DNA of 64,000 nucleotides from Microtetraspora glauca (GCA_001570385.1 BBYL01000006.1:186001-250000); one strand, 5' to 3'. Counted from the stretch's first letter, positions 9,331-18,496 are shown. Made by a program: numbers and translations. Notes: generated from the sequence alone by a model not told the origin.

Positions 9331-11619
9331 GTGAGCATCCAGATTTTCCGCGACGCGTGGGGGATCCCCCATCTGCGCGCGGGCGACGCCCGCGCGCTCG
9401 CCTTCGCCCAGGGGCGTGCCGCCGCGACGGACCGGGCCTGGCAGATCGAGGTGGAACGGCACCGGGCGGCGGGCACCAGCGCCGCCTTCCTCGGCGGCGA
9501 TTCCGTCGGCTGGGACCGCTTCGCCCGGCAGGCCAGGATCGAGGACACGGCCCGGCGCTGCTTCCGGGCGCTCGACGCGGACACCGCGGCCTGGGTCGAA
9601 AGCTACGTCGACGGTGTCGAGGCCGGCCTCGCCGACGGGGCGCGCCGCGCGCCGGAGTTCGCGGCCACCGGGCTCGCTCCCGGGCGGTGGCGGCCGTGGA
9701 CGCCGCTGGCGATCTGGTTGTCGCATCACATCCTCTTCGCGGGATTCCCCGCCAAGCTGTGGCGTGAGGAGGTCGCCACCAGGCTCGGCACACACGCGAT
9801 CGAGGTCTTCGCCACCGACGGCCCCGGCACCTCGGGAAGCAACGGCTGGCTCGTCGGCGGGGACCGCACCACCACGGGCGCGGCGCTCGTCGCGGGCGAT
9901 CCGCATCGGTTCATCGAGGACCCCGGGATCTACCAGCAGATCCACCTCGCCTGCCCGGAGTACGACGTGGTCGGGCTGGCCGTCCCGGGCGTGCCAGGAA
10001 TCGCGCATTTCGGGCACGCCGGCTCGGTCGCCTGGGCGATCACCAACTCCATGGCCGACTACCAGGACCTCTACCGGGAACGGCTCCGCCGCCGCGGAGC
10101 GGAGGTCGAGGCGCTCGGCCCGGACGGCTGGCGGCCCGCGTCGGCGCACGTCGAGATCATCGAGGTGGCCGGCGGCGAACCGGTCGAGGTCGAGGTGATC
10201 GAGACCGAGCGCGGTCCCGTCGTGATCGGTGCCCCGGCGGGCCGGGCCGGTTCCGGTGCCGCCGCGGGTCGAGACGGCTCCGGGGACGGGGATCCCGGCG
10301 GGAGGCCCGACGCGGACCCCTCCGGGGAGGCCGCCTGGGAGGCGATCAGCCTGCGCTGCCCTCCACGGGTCCGCGCCGATCTGGGGTTCCGCGCGCTGCC
10401 CGCGCTGCTCAGGGCGAAGACCGTCGCCGACGTGGACCGGGCCTTGGACATGTGGGCGGAGCCGGTCAACGTCGTGCTGGCCGCGGACACGGACGGCGGG
10501 CTGCTCCACCGCGTCGCCGGCGCGGTACCCCTGCGCCATCCGGACAACGGCGTGCGGGTCGTGCGGGCGTGGGAGCCCGGTCACGAATGGCGCGGCTGGC
10601 AGGACCCGATGCCGCGCGCGGACGTCGACGGCCTCGCCGTGATGGCGAACCATCGGGACCTGGCCGAGCCTCTCGGTGTCGAGTTCGCCCCGCCGTACCG
10701 CGCGGACCGGATCCGCCACCTGCTGGACGTCCCCACGGCCTGGACCGCCAAGGACATGGCGGCCGTGCACACCGACACCCACCTGGCCTCGGCCGGGCCG
10801 CTGCTCGACCTGCTCGCGGGGCTGGACGGGCTCGGTCCCGAGGCCGTACGGCTCCGCGACCGGTTGCTGCGCTGGGACCGGCGGATGGACGCGGGCAGCG
10901 CGGACGCCGCGTCGTACGCCGCGCTGCGCTCGGCGGTGGTGCGCCGCCTGGCGGCGCATCCGGCCCTGGCCGCCCTCGCGGGACCGACCGGGACGGCCGG
11001 AGCCGTACGCGACTCCGAGGACTCAAGGGAGTCAAAGAGACCGGGGGAGTCCGGGGGGCCGGGGGAGTCCGGGGCGCTGGGGGAGTCCGGAGCGCCCATC
11101 CCGTATCCGGAGATCTTCCTGCCCTGGATCGCGCTGGTCCCTCGGGTCGCGTACGCGCTGGAGAACCTGCTGACCACCACCGCGCTGCCCGCGCTGGACG
11201 CGACCGGGCCGAGCCGTGCCGACATGGTCAGAGCGGCCGTCGAGGAAGTGGCGTCGCATGGGCGGACGTCGGCGCCGTGGGGGGAGACGCACCGGCTCGC
11301 GCCCTGGCAGGCGCTGCCCGGCGAGACGCCCGAGGAGTGGCCCGCGCTGTCCGGCGACCACGACTGCGTACTGTCCACGTCGAGCGTGCCCGGCGTCACC
11401 GACCTCAGCGCCCGCGGGCCGGCCGCGCGTTACGTGTGGGACCTCGCGCGGCGTGACGACAGCCTGTGGGTGGTCCCGTTCGGGGCCTCCGGCGTGCCCG
11501 GCGACGCCCACCGGCGAGACCAGCTTCCGCTCTGGCTGCGGGGCGACCTCGTTCCTGTGATCACCGACTGGACCCTGCTGACCGAGGAGAGACATGACCA
11601 GGAGAGACATGACCACTGA
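9331..11619 (+). CDS. desG: Penicillin acylase-family Ntn hydrolase linked to desferrioxamine (DesG-like)
   Basis: A 762-residue penicillin acylase-type Ntn hydrolase. These are made as a precursor that cleaves itself before a Ser, which becomes the nucleophile; here it is the first Ser of SNGW in GTSGSNGWLVGG, about residue 170. There is no signal peptide, unlike secreted penicillin acylases, so it should act in the cytoplasm. GTG 9331 follows a GAGGAG site; an upstream in-frame TTG overlaps the operator region. Two low-complexity inserts occur, one (about 11035-11092) made of near 24-bp repeats encoding PGESGG-type units. Literature on some actinobacteria links such genes to acyl/aryl variants of desferrioxamine; that role here is inference. 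Confidence 0.85.
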   Translation: MSIQIFRDAWGIPHLRAGDARALAFAQGRAAATDRAWQIEVERHRAAGTSAAFLGGDSVGWDRFARQARIEDTARRCFRALDADTAAWVESYVDGVEAGLADGARRAPEFAATGLAPGRWRPWTPLAIWLSHHILFAGFPAKLWREEVATRLGTHAIEVFATDGPGTSGSNGWLVGGDRTTTGAALVAGDPHRFIEDPGIYQQIHLACPEYDVVGLAVPGVPGIAHFGHAGSVAWAITNSMADYQDLYRERLRRRGAEVEALGPDGWRPASAHVEIIEVAGGEPVEVEVIETERGPVVIGAPAGRAGSGAAAGRDGSGDGDPGGRPDADPSGEAAWEAISLRCPPRVRADLGFRALPALLRAKTVADVDRALDMWAEPVNVVLAADTDGGLLHRVAGAVPLRHPDNGVRVVRAWEPGHEWRGWQDPMPRADVDGLAVMANHRDLAEPLGVEFAPPYRADRIRHLLDVPTAWTAKDMAAVHTDTHLASAGPLLDLLAGLDGLGPEAVRLRDRLLRWDRRMDAGSADAASYAALRSAVVRRLAAHPALAALAGPTGTAGAVRDSEDSRESKRPGESGGPGESGALGESGAPIPYPEIFLPWIALVPRVAYALENLLTTTALPALDATGPSRADMVRAAVEEVASHGRTSAPWGETHRLAPWQALPGETPEEWPALSGDHDCVLSTSSVPGVTDLSARGPAARYVWDLARRDDSLWVVPFGASGVPGDAHRRDQLPLWLRGDLVPVITDWTLLTEERHDQERHDH

Positions 11620-12190
11620 GTTCCCCACCCGCCGCGCGGCCGTGCACGAGCGGGTGATCGACGGGTTCGGCACCGTCCGGATCATCCCCCTGGACCCTCC
11701 GGCCGACATCGACGTGATCTACGAGTGGGTCACCCAGGAACGGGCCCGGTTCTGGGGCATGTTGGACGCCGACCGTGAGCGGGTCCTCGAGGTGTACGGC
11801 TTCCTGGACACCCTCACCACGCACCACGCCTACTTGGTCCACCGGGACGACCGGCCGGTCGCGCTCTTCCAGACGTACGAGCCGGAGTTCGATCCGGTCG
11901 GCGAGTGCTACGAGGTCCAGCCGGGCGACTTCGGCATCCACCTGATGATCGGACCGGTCGCGGGCGAGCCGGAACCGGGTTTCACCGGCACGCTCCTTTC
12001 GGTCTTCCTCGGCCACGTCCTGGCGGAGCCCGGCCGGAAGCGGATCGTGGCCGAACCCGACGCCCGCAACGACAAGGCGATCGCCCGCCTGCTCCGGACC
12101 GGGTTCGTCCTCGGGCCCGAGATCGACCTGCCCGAGAAGCGGGCCAGGCTCGTCTTCCTGGACCGGGCGGATTTCGGCGCCGGCGGCTGA
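11594..12190 (+). CDS. desH: GNAT siderophore acyltransferase (DesH-like)
   Basis: A 198-residue GNAT protein of the IucB/RhbD type, related to desC. It has YEWVTQERARFWGML near residue 45, GDFGIHLMIGP, and the late RIVAEPDARNDKAIARLL acetyl-CoA-binding segment. It overlaps the end of desG by 26 bp. Two candidate starts exist because a 15-bp unit (AGGAGAGACATGACC) is duplicated: ATG 11594 and ATG 11609, each with its own GGAG. With DesC this gives the locus two acyltransferases, consistent with more than one acyl group on the siderophore. Confidence 0.85.
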   Translation: MTRRDMTTEFPTRRAAVHERVIDGFGTVRIIPLDPPADIDVIYEWVTQERARFWGMLDADRERVLEVYGFLDTLTTHHAYLVHRDDRPVALFQTYEPEFDPVGECYEVQPGDFGIHLMIGPVAGEPEPGFTGTLLSVFLGHVLAEPGRKRIVAEPDARNDKAIARLLRTGFVLGPEIDLPEKRARLVFLDRADFGAGG

Positions 12191-12209
12191 GCCCGCCCCG
12201 AGCCCCCGT

Positions 12210-12252
12210 CCCGCTTCGGCGGCCGGTCGTGGCTCCCGACCGGCGAAGCGGG
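12210..12252 (+). terminator. Stem-loop terminator after desH
   Basis: CCCGCTTCG pairs with CGAAGCGGG and CCGGTCG with CGACCGG, with a small bulge. It lies 20 bp after the desH stop and has no T-run, as is common in actinobacteria. Confidence 0.7.
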
Positions 12253-12303
12253 CTCCGGGTAATGGCCCGGCAAAGGGAGGGTAGATTGTGGATCGGTTGC
12301 TAC

Positions 12304-12322
12304 ATAGGTTAGCCTTACCTAA
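12304..12322. promoter_or_regulatory. Iron box before the siderophore-binding lipoprotein gene
   Basis: ATAGGTTAGCCTTACCTAA is the third DtxR/IdeR-type operator of the locus. It is 119 bp upstream of the lipoprotein ATG and directly after the desH terminator, so the uptake genes form their own iron-repressed transcription unit. Confidence 0.93.
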
Positions 12323-12440
12323 CACTGCAGCTCTGGTTGTGACCTGCGCAGCCTCCCGCCCGGGCTCGTCCTCGGATCCTGTACCCCTGTCCCCGGTGGC
12401 GCCGTGCGGCCGCGCAGTCCATGAAAAACGAGGAACCCCC

Positions 12441-13499
12441 ATGCCGTTCTCGCTCACCCGGGTGCGCCGCCGCGCGCTCACCCTCACGACGATCGTCGCC
12501 ACGACCGTCCTCGCCCTCGGCGCCTGCTCGACGACCGAGAAGACGGCCGAGGAGAAGCCCGCCCCGGCGCCGACCACGACCGCGAGCGCCGCGTTCCCGG
12601 TCACGATCGACAGCGCGCTCGGCCAGGCGACGATCACCGAGAAGCCCGAGCGGATCGTCACCCTCGGGCAGGGGTCGACCGAGACCGCGATCGCGCTCGG
12701 CTACACGCCGGTGGGCATCGAGAGCTACGCCTGGGGCAGCGACAAGACCGGCTACCTGCCGTGGATCCACGAGGCGGTGACCAAGGCCGGCGGCACGCTG
12801 CCGAAGCAGTTCGACGGCGGTGAGGACATCGACTTCGACACGATCGTCGAACTCGACCCGGACGTGATCCTGGCCCCCTGGTCCGGCATCACGAAGGAGC
12901 AGTACGACATCCTCAAGGACATCGCGCCCACCGTCGCCTATCCGGGCGAGCCGTGGACGACGAAGTGGGACGAGCAGATCCAGATCATCGCCAAGGCACT
13001 GGGTCAGCCCGCCGACGGCGACAAGCTGATCGCGCAGGTCAAGCGGCAACTCGCGGACGCGGCCGCGTCGCGCGCGCAGTACAAGGACGTGACCTTCTCC
13101 TACATCTACACCGCCGGTCCTGGCACGCTCGGCGTGTTCATGCCGGGGGAGCAGCGGGTCGACATGGTCTCCTCGCTGGGACTCACGGTCGACCCGGTGG
13201 TGAACACCTTCGAGGAGACCAAGGGCACCGCCTCCGCCCTGATCGGCCTGGAGAACGCGCCGAAGCTCGCCGACAGTGACCTGATCTTCACGTTCTACAC
13301 CGACGAGAAGACCCGCAAGGAGATCGAGGCGCAGAAGCTGTACGCGGCGATCCCGGCGGTCAAGCGCGGCGGTGTCGTGTACAGCCACGACAACTCGTTC
13401 GTCACCGCGTCGTCGATCATCAACCCGCTCACCGTTCCGTGGGTGATCGACCGGTACCTGCCGATGATCGACAAGGCCGTCGCCACCATCGACCGCTGA
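12441..13499 (+). CDS. Fe-hydroxamate siderophore-binding lipoprotein (DesE-like)
   Basis: A 352-residue substrate-binding protein of the FecB/FhuD/DesE class that captures ferrioxamine outside the membrane. The signal peptide has an Arg-rich start (RVRRR) and the lipobox LALGAC, so Cys at about residue 29 is lipidated. A Thr/Pro-rich linker follows, then the periplasmic-binding fold beginning ITEKPERIVTLGQGSTETAIALG. ATG 12441 has GAGGA six bases upstream. It begins a binding protein-permease-permease-ATPase unit under its own iron box. Confidence 0.92.
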   Translation: MPFSLTRVRRRALTLTTIVATTVLALGACSTTEKTAEEKPAPAPTTTASAAFPVTIDSALGQATITEKPERIVTLGQGSTETAIALGYTPVGIESYAWGSDKTGYLPWIHEAVTKAGGTLPKQFDGGEDIDFDTIVELDPDVILAPWSGITKEQYDILKDIAPTVAYPGEPWTTKWDEQIQIIAKALGQPADGDKLIAQVKRQLADAAASRAQYKDVTFSYIYTAGPGTLGVFMPGEQRVDMVSSLGLTVDPVVNTFEETKGTASALIGLENAPKLADSDLIFTFYTDEKTRKEIEAQKLYAAIPAVKRGGVVYSHDNSFVTASSIINPLTVPWVIDRYLPMIDKAVATIDR

Positions 13500-13522
13500 G
13501 TTCGCTGAGACGCCCGGCTCCC

Positions 13523-14560
13523 ATGGCCATCGGCACCCCGCCCCGCCCGAGCGAGGCCGGCGCGAAACGCGCCGGCCTCGCTCGGCGGTCGTCCTTCCTG
13601 CTCCTCGGACTCGTCGTGCTCGGGCTGGCGGTGCTGGCGAGCATCGCGTTCGGCAGCCATCCCACCTCGCTCTCCGAGGTCGTCGCCGTACTGAACGGGA
13701 CCGCGGATTCCGACATCACCACCGTCGTGGAGAGCCGCTATCCGCGGACCGCGCTCGGCCTGCTGGCCGGTCTCTGCCTCGCCGTCGCGGGCACGCTCAT
13801 GCAGGGGGTGACCAGAAACCCCCTCGCCGACCCCGGGCTGCTCGGCATCACCGCCGGCGCGTCCGCCGGGATCGTCACCGCCACGGCCTTCCTGGGAGCG
13901 ACCGGCCAATGGGCCGCCGTGTGGTGGGCGCTGGCCGGGGCGCTCGTCGCCGGGGTGGTCGTCCATGTGATCGGGGCGGTGGGCTCCGGTTCGGGCCTGG
14001 TACGACTCGTCCTCGCCGGGGCCGTGGTCTCGGCGGTGCTCGGGGCGTACGTGCAGGCGGTGGCCCTGAGCAAGCCGCAGGTCTTCGACAGCTACCGCTA
14101 CTGGGTGGTCGGTGCTCTGGGCGGCAGGGACGTCGGCGTCCTCATGTCGGTGCTCCCGGCGGCCGCGGCCGGTCTCGTCCTCGCGGTGCTGCTGAGCTCG
14201 GGCCTCAACACGCTCGCGCTCGGCGACGAGTCCGCGTCGGCGCTCGGCGCGAATCCGGCCCTGACACGTTCGGGCGGCCTTCTCGCCGCGGTCCTGCTGA
14301 GCACGGCGGCGACCGCGGCGGTCGGCCCCATCGCCTTCGTCGGCCTCGCCGTACCGCACATGGTGAGGGCCCTCGTCGGCATCGACTTCCGGGTCCAGAT
14401 CGTTTTCTCGGCCGTCATCGGTCCCGCCCTGTTGCTCCTCGCCGACGTGGTGGGCCGTCTGGTCCTGCGGCCGCAGGAACTGATGGTGGGCGTCGTGACC
14501 GCGTTCATCGGAGCTCCGGCTCTGCTGCTCGCGGTGCGCAGGATGAAGGGCACCTCATGA
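13523..14560 (+). CDS. Iron-siderophore ABC permease (FecCD family), first subunit
   Basis: A 345-residue BtuC/FecCD permease with about 9-10 membrane helices. It carries the family hallmarks YPRTALGLLAGLCLAVAGTLMQGVTRNPLADPGLLGI near residues 72-108 and GPIAFVGLAVPHMVR, the cytoplasmic loop that touches the ATPase. It is 23 bp downstream of the lipoprotein gene and overlaps the second permease by 4 bp (ATGA). Confidence 0.93.
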   Translation: MAIGTPPRPSEAGAKRAGLARRSSFLLLGLVVLGLAVLASIAFGSHPTSLSEVVAVLNGTADSDITTVVESRYPRTALGLLAGLCLAVAGTLMQGVTRNPLADPGLLGITAGASAGIVTATAFLGATGQWAAVWWALAGALVAGVVVHVIGAVGSGSGLVRLVLAGAVVSAVLGAYVQAVALSKPQVFDSYRYWVVGALGGRDVGVLMSVLPAAAAGLVLAVLLSSGLNTLALGDESASALGANPALTRSGGLLAAVLLSTAATAAVGPIAFVGLAVPHMVRALVGIDFRVQIVFSAVIGPALLLLADVVGRLVLRPQELMVGVVTAFIGAPALLLAVRRMKGTS

Positions 14561-15609
14561 CCCGGACCCGTGCCGCGTCCCCGCGCGGCTTCGTCACGAT
14601 CGGCCGCGCCGTGGCGATCCCGGTCGCGCGCGTGTCCGTCGTCGTCGCCGTCGTCACGGTGGTCCTCATCGTCGCGACCGCCGTCGCCACGCTGTCGCTC
14701 GGCCGGCTCGGCATCCCGGTCGCCGATCTGCCCGGTGCCCTCACCGGAGGCGCGGACGGCAAGCAGGCGTTCGTGCTGGAGCGGCTGCGCGGGCCGCGCC
14801 TGGTCGTGGCCGTCGGCACCGGAGCGGCACTCGGGCTTTCCGGCGCGCTGTTCCAGACCGTCACCCGCAACCCGCTCGGCAGCCCTGACGTGATCGGACT
14901 CGCCGCCGGCGCCGGAGCGGGCGCCGCGGTCGTCGCGCTGTTCCTGCCCGGCGTGCTGCCGGTGCCCGCCGGCGCCCTGGCCGGCGGCGCGGCCGCGATG
15001 GCGCTGGTCTACCTGTCGACCGGGACCGGATTCCGCAATCCCGGGCGCCTCATCGTGGCCGGCATCGGCGTCTTCTCGATCGCGACGGCGTTCACGCAGT
15101 ACGTGGTGTACGCCGTGGAGCGGGACAAGGCCGCCGTTCTCACCGCGTACATCAACGGCAGCCTGGCGGCGCGGTCCTGGAGTCACGCCGTCACGATCTG
15201 GGTGGTGCTCCTCGTCGTGGTGCCGCTCGTCGCGCTCATCGCGGGGCGCCTTCGCATCGGCGAGATGGGCGACGAGCTCGCGGGCGTGCTCGGAGCCGGG
15301 CCGAGATCCACCAGAGCCTGGGCCGTCACCCTCTCGATCGTCCTTTCCGCGGGCGCCGTCTCCGTCGCCGGACCCGTCGCCTTCATCGCGCTGACCGCCC
15401 CGCAGATCGCCAAGCGGATCACCGGCCGGCCGGGACCGCACCTGACGCTGGCCGCACTGGTCGGCGCGCTGCTGCTGGCACTGGCGGATCTCGCCGCGCA
15501 GCAGTCGCCGGTCCCCGTGAACCTGCCCGTCGGCATCTACACGCTGGCCGTCGGCGGCCTCTACCTCGGCTATCTGCTGACCCGCGAATGGAGAAAGGGA
15601 AGCCTTTGA
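14557..15609 (+). CDS. Iron-siderophore ABC permease (FecCD family), second subunit
   Basis: A 350-residue second FecCD permease that should pair with the first as a heterodimer. Landmarks are LRGPRLVVAVGTGAALGLSG, FQTVTRNPLGSPDVIGL, and GPVAFIALTAPQIAKRI, the ATPase-coupling loop. Its ATG overlaps the stop of the first permease and its TGA overlaps the TTG of the ATPase gene, so the three should be made in fixed proportion. Confidence 0.93.
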   Translation: MTRTRAASPRGFVTIGRAVAIPVARVSVVVAVVTVVLIVATAVATLSLGRLGIPVADLPGALTGGADGKQAFVLERLRGPRLVVAVGTGAALGLSGALFQTVTRNPLGSPDVIGLAAGAGAGAAVVALFLPGVLPVPAGALAGGAAAMALVYLSTGTGFRNPGRLIVAGIGVFSIATAFTQYVVYAVERDKAAVLTAYINGSLAARSWSHAVTIWVVLLVVVPLVALIAGRLRIGEMGDELAGVLGAGPRSTRAWAVTLSIVLSAGAVSVAGPVAFIALTAPQIAKRITGRPGPHLTLAALVGALLLALADLAAQQSPVPVNLPVGIYTLAVGGLYLGYLLTREWRKGSL

Positions 15610-16436
15610 ACACCCAGGTCGAACCAGGAGGCAAAGGGCTGGCCGTACGGGAGCTGACGCTCTCCTACGGTGGTGCCCCGATCGTGCGCGAGGTCAGCCT
15701 CGACATCCCGCACGGCGGGTTCACCATGATCATCGGACCGAACGGGTGCGGCAAGTCGACCCTGATCAAGGCGCTGGCACGCGGGCTGAAACCGGCCGGG
15801 GGGCGCGTGCTCCTACACGGCAGGGACCTTTGGGCATACCGGGGGAAGGAGGCCGCCCGCCACGTGGCCCTGCTGCCGCAGAACCCGATCGCACCGGACG
15901 GGATCAGCGTGGGAGACCTGGTACGACGCGGCCGCTACCCGCACCACACGCTGCTCCGCCAGTGGTCGCCGGACGACGACGTGGCGATCGGCTTCGCGCT
16001 CGACCGTACCGGCCTGTCCGATCTCGCGGAGGCGCAGGTGAGCGAGCTGTCCGGCGGTCAGCGGCAGCGCGCGTGGATCGCCATGGTGCTGGCGCAGCGG
16101 ACGGATCTGCTGCTCCTCGACGAGCCGACCACCTTCCTCGACATCGCTCATCAGTACGAACTGCTGGAGCTCTGCCGGGAGTTGCACCACGAGGGCACGA
16201 CCATCGTCGCCGTGCTCCACGATCTCAACCAGGCCGCCCGGTTCGCCTCCCACCTGATCGTGATGCGCGGCGGACAGGCGGTCGCCGAAGGTCCACCGGC
16301 TGAGGTACTGACACCGCAGCTCGTCGAGGACGTCTTCGGGTTGGCGTGCGACATCGTGCCCGACCCGCGGACGCTCACCCCGATGGTGGTCCCGCACGCC
16401 CGCCGCCCCGCGAACGCGGATCCCGCCACCGCCTGA
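15606..16436 (+). CDS. Iron-siderophore ABC transporter ATPase (FecE-like)
   Basis: A 276-residue ATPase that powers ferrioxamine uptake. It has Walker A GPNGCGKST, the Q-loop LLPQNPIAPDGISV, the signature LSGGQRQRAWIAM, Walker B LLLLDEPTTFLD and the switch His in VLHDLNQAARF. TTG 15606 overlaps the upstream TGA (TTGA) with a GGGAAG-like site before it; an ATG at 15588 would lie inside the permease gene and is less likely. It is the last gene of the siderophore locus. Confidence 0.93.
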   Translation: MNTQVEPGGKGLAVRELTLSYGGAPIVREVSLDIPHGGFTMIIGPNGCGKSTLIKALARGLKPAGGRVLLHGRDLWAYRGKEAARHVALLPQNPIAPDGISVGDLVRRGRYPHHTLLRQWSPDDDVAIGFALDRTGLSDLAEAQVSELSGGQRQRAWIAMVLAQRTDLLLLDEPTTFLDIAHQYELLELCRELHHEGTTIVAVLHDLNQAARFASHLIVMRGGQAVAEGPPAEVLTPQLVEDVFGLACDIVPDPRTLTPMVVPHARRPANADPATA

Positions 16437-16444
16437 AGGCACCC

Positions 16445-16852
16445 TCACGAGAGGCAGACCTCCAACTCGCGGATCTGCGCGTTCAGGCGATCGATACGAT
16501 CCTGGGGATCTGTCGAGGCCTCGGTCGCCCGGGAGCGGACCGTGTCCAGGATCATCGTCAGGCGGGGCTCGGAGACCAGCGCCCGATCTCGCGACAGGTT
16601 TTGGATCAGGTCGAGAGCTTCCGGTGACGACGATGTCAGCGAGTACACCAGGCTGCCGTCCGGGGCGTTGTCGCGGAACAGCCACTGGTTTCTCACCCAC
16701 GCGTCGCACAACGCCCGCCGCTCTCCGAGGCCGGCACCTCGATGCCTTCACCGAGCATCTCGCCGAGGTACGTGTCGGCCTGCGCGTGGAGTGCGTCCAC
16801 CTGGATCGAGCACCGGTCTCGGGAGAACGCGCTGCGCAGTATGGGCACCCGC
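16445..16852 (-). pseudogene. Remnant of a DUF3375 (Wadjet JetA-like) gene
   Basis: Only the N-terminal third of a DUF3375 protein can be read, in two frames. From 16852 leftward one frame gives VPILRSAFSRDRCSIQVDAL and then YLGEMLGEGIEVP. The frame then shifts near 16715 and continues as LCDAWVRNQWLFR, DNAPDGSLVYSLTSSSPEA and LVSEPRLTMILDTVRSRA before a stop at 16445. DUF3375 proteins are normally near 480 residues and are the JetA subunit of Wadjet-type condensin defence systems. No jetB, jetC or jetD is visible. The family call rests on my recall of the W-x-L/SESRL-like pattern. Confidence 0.6.
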
Positions 16853-17617
16853 CTCACGCATCTCCCCATCCCCGCACAATTTCCTGATCACGGCCGGCAA
16901 GGCCCGTAAGGTCTGCTCCCGGCTGCTGTAAACCAGGAAAAAGGTCTCGTCGCGCTGCAACGGAGGGAAGAAACCGGAGTAGCAAATCTCTGTATTCGCG
17001 AAGCCGTATGCGGTCAGAAGGCGGCCCTTCCGGGCACTGTTCGAGAGCACGATTCCCGTGTCCCAGTCGTTTCCGAACAGCTCTATCGTCAGGATCTTGG
17101 CCAGGGGGAGCATGGCGCCCGGTATCCCCTTTCCCCGCCAGCTCGGGTGGACCCAATGTCCGCCGTAGTGCGCCACAGCGCCGGAGAGGACCGGAGTCTC
17201 CGAAGGCAGGATAAGATCCAGCGGCCCTTTCAGTTCCGTGGGGAGCGGGTCGTACCACAGCCTCATGGAGCTCAAGTGCCCGGCGAAGTCGTCGGTATGG
17301 ATCACTCGGGCCGCGAGGCACGCGACGGTTTGCCCGTCGTGGTCCCTGACGTCCAACCAGTAACTGTTGGCCGCGGAAACGGGACTGCGCTCTGGATCGA
17401 AGGTGGGATTCGTGCCGTCAGCCCGATCCGCTGTCCGCATGTGACGCACCCAGCCCGAGACGTCTTCGTCGTATCTCAGAGTCAGTCGCCGCCGGCTGAA
17501 CCAGCCTTGGGATTCTCGAAGGAAATCGTTCAGTACTGCGGCAGAGGCTGTTGTCCTACGTCCTGCCTCGAGGATCTTTTCGGGAAAAATTCGAGCCTCC
17601 GAACCGCTTGTGCCCAT
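16748..17617 (-). CDS. GNAT-like acetyltransferase domain protein with scrambled C-terminus
   Basis: The open frame encodes 289 residues. Residues about 60-240 look like a GNAT fold: HYGGHWVHPSWRGKGIPGAMLP resembles the acetyl-CoA-binding V-x-x-x-x-R-G-x-G-I/A signature, and GFANTEICYSGFFPP a late strand. The last about 35 residues are read out of frame through the DUF3375 remnant, so the natural end was probably near 16870 and has been replaced. ATG 17617 begins MGTSGSEARIFPEKIL. It lies 111 bp downstream of the PLP-enzyme gene on the same strand and may belong to that group. Substrate unknown. Confidence 0.6.
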   Translation of the reverse strand: MGTSGSEARIFPEKILEAGRRTTASAAVLNDFLRESQGWFSRRRLTLRYDEDVSGWVRHMRTADRADGTNPTFDPERSPVSAANSYWLDVRDHDGQTVACLAARVIHTDDFAGHLSSMRLWYDPLPTELKGPLDLILPSETPVLSGAVAHYGGHWVHPSWRGKGIPGAMLPLAKILTIELFGNDWDTGIVLSNSARKGRLLTAYGFANTEICYSGFFPPLQRDETFFLVYSSREQTLRALPAVIRKLCGDGEMREAGAHTAQRVLPRPVLDPGGRTPRAGRHVPRRDAR

Positions 17618-17728
17618 GATTTGATGGCCGTCCTGTGGCGTCCGTGAACGCCGCTGCGGGTTACTGCCTGTCGCGGCAACCTCGCTGTTGCGCTACCAGG
17701 CCGCCGTGCGTCTGGCTCCGAACAGGAT

Positions 17729-18496
17729 TCAGCCTCGAGGCCGAGGACGGCCGTCGTGGGAAATCACCAAAACCTGTTCCGGACTAACGTGGGCATTCGC
17801 ATGCCTCAAAAGTGAACTCAAAGCACCTTCGCCGAGGTTCCCGGCTTCGGCCGCGGTTGTGATCGGGATTTCTCGCCGGTAGCGATGGAAAAGATCCTGA
17901 TCGCCCAGATTCTGGAGGGCATAGTTTCTCCAGCCGGGAACGGGATCGCCTTCTCTTGCCTGCAATCCCACGATCGAATACCCCAGCGGAGCGAACACTT
18001 GGTGCAATCCCGCGACGGTGGCGCCGGTACCGAATCCACACACCAGGTAGCGGATTCCGGGCCAGTTCTGACGGATCTCCCGCAGAAGGTGTGCCGCCCA
18101 TCGCTCCACGCATTTCACGAGGGCCGCGTTGGTGAACTGCCTCGGCCAGCACCAACCCGCCCGCTCGTACCGAAGGCACAATTCGCGGCCTTCCTCGATG
18201 CTCGTGATCACCCGCACATCGCCACGGAAGCCACGCCTCATGAGGTTGTCGCGGCCGGCGGCGTCCGCGACGGCGACCGTCGGCAGTCCGCCTCTTCTTC
18301 CGATCAGGTCCAGGGCGAGCGCGGTCGACGCCCCCGACATCTCGACGAATCCCCGGACGTCCTCCGGAACCGCGTCAAGGTAAAACTCGTACGTCAGGTA
18401 TTTGAGGCTTCCCGATTCGCACAGCCCGCCCCACAGCACGACCGGGCCGTTCTCATCGGGCCGCGTCAGGGTGAAAAGCATGTTCATGGCGTTCAT
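17729..18496 (-). CDS. PLP-dependent enzyme, fold type II (cysteine synthase/threonine dehydratase superfamily), short form
   Basis: A 255-residue protein resembling the beta-family of PLP enzymes, which are usually 300 residues or more. SGSLKYLTYEF near residue 28-38 corresponds to the S-x-K-x-R segment with the Schiff-base Lys (about K32). MSGASTALALDLIGRRG corresponds to the S-S-G-N-T substrate loop. VCGFGTGATVAGL matches the glycine-rich phosphate-binding loop. Its ATG overlaps the TGA of the ThiF-like gene. Beta-replacement or elimination chemistry on an amino acid is plausible; the substrate cannot be read from sequence. Confidence 0.75.
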   Translation of the reverse strand: MNAMNMLFTLTRPDENGPVVLWGGLCESGSLKYLTYEFYLDAVPEDVRGFVEMSGASTALALDLIGRRGGLPTVAVADAAGRDNLMRRGFRGDVRVITSIEEGRELCLRYERAGWCWPRQFTNAALVKCVERWAAHLLREIRQNWPGIRYLVCGFGTGATVAGLHQVFAPLGYSIVGLQAREGDPVPGWRNYALQNLGDQDLFHRYRREIPITTAAEAGNLGEGALSSLLRHANAHVSPEQVLVISHDGRPRPRG

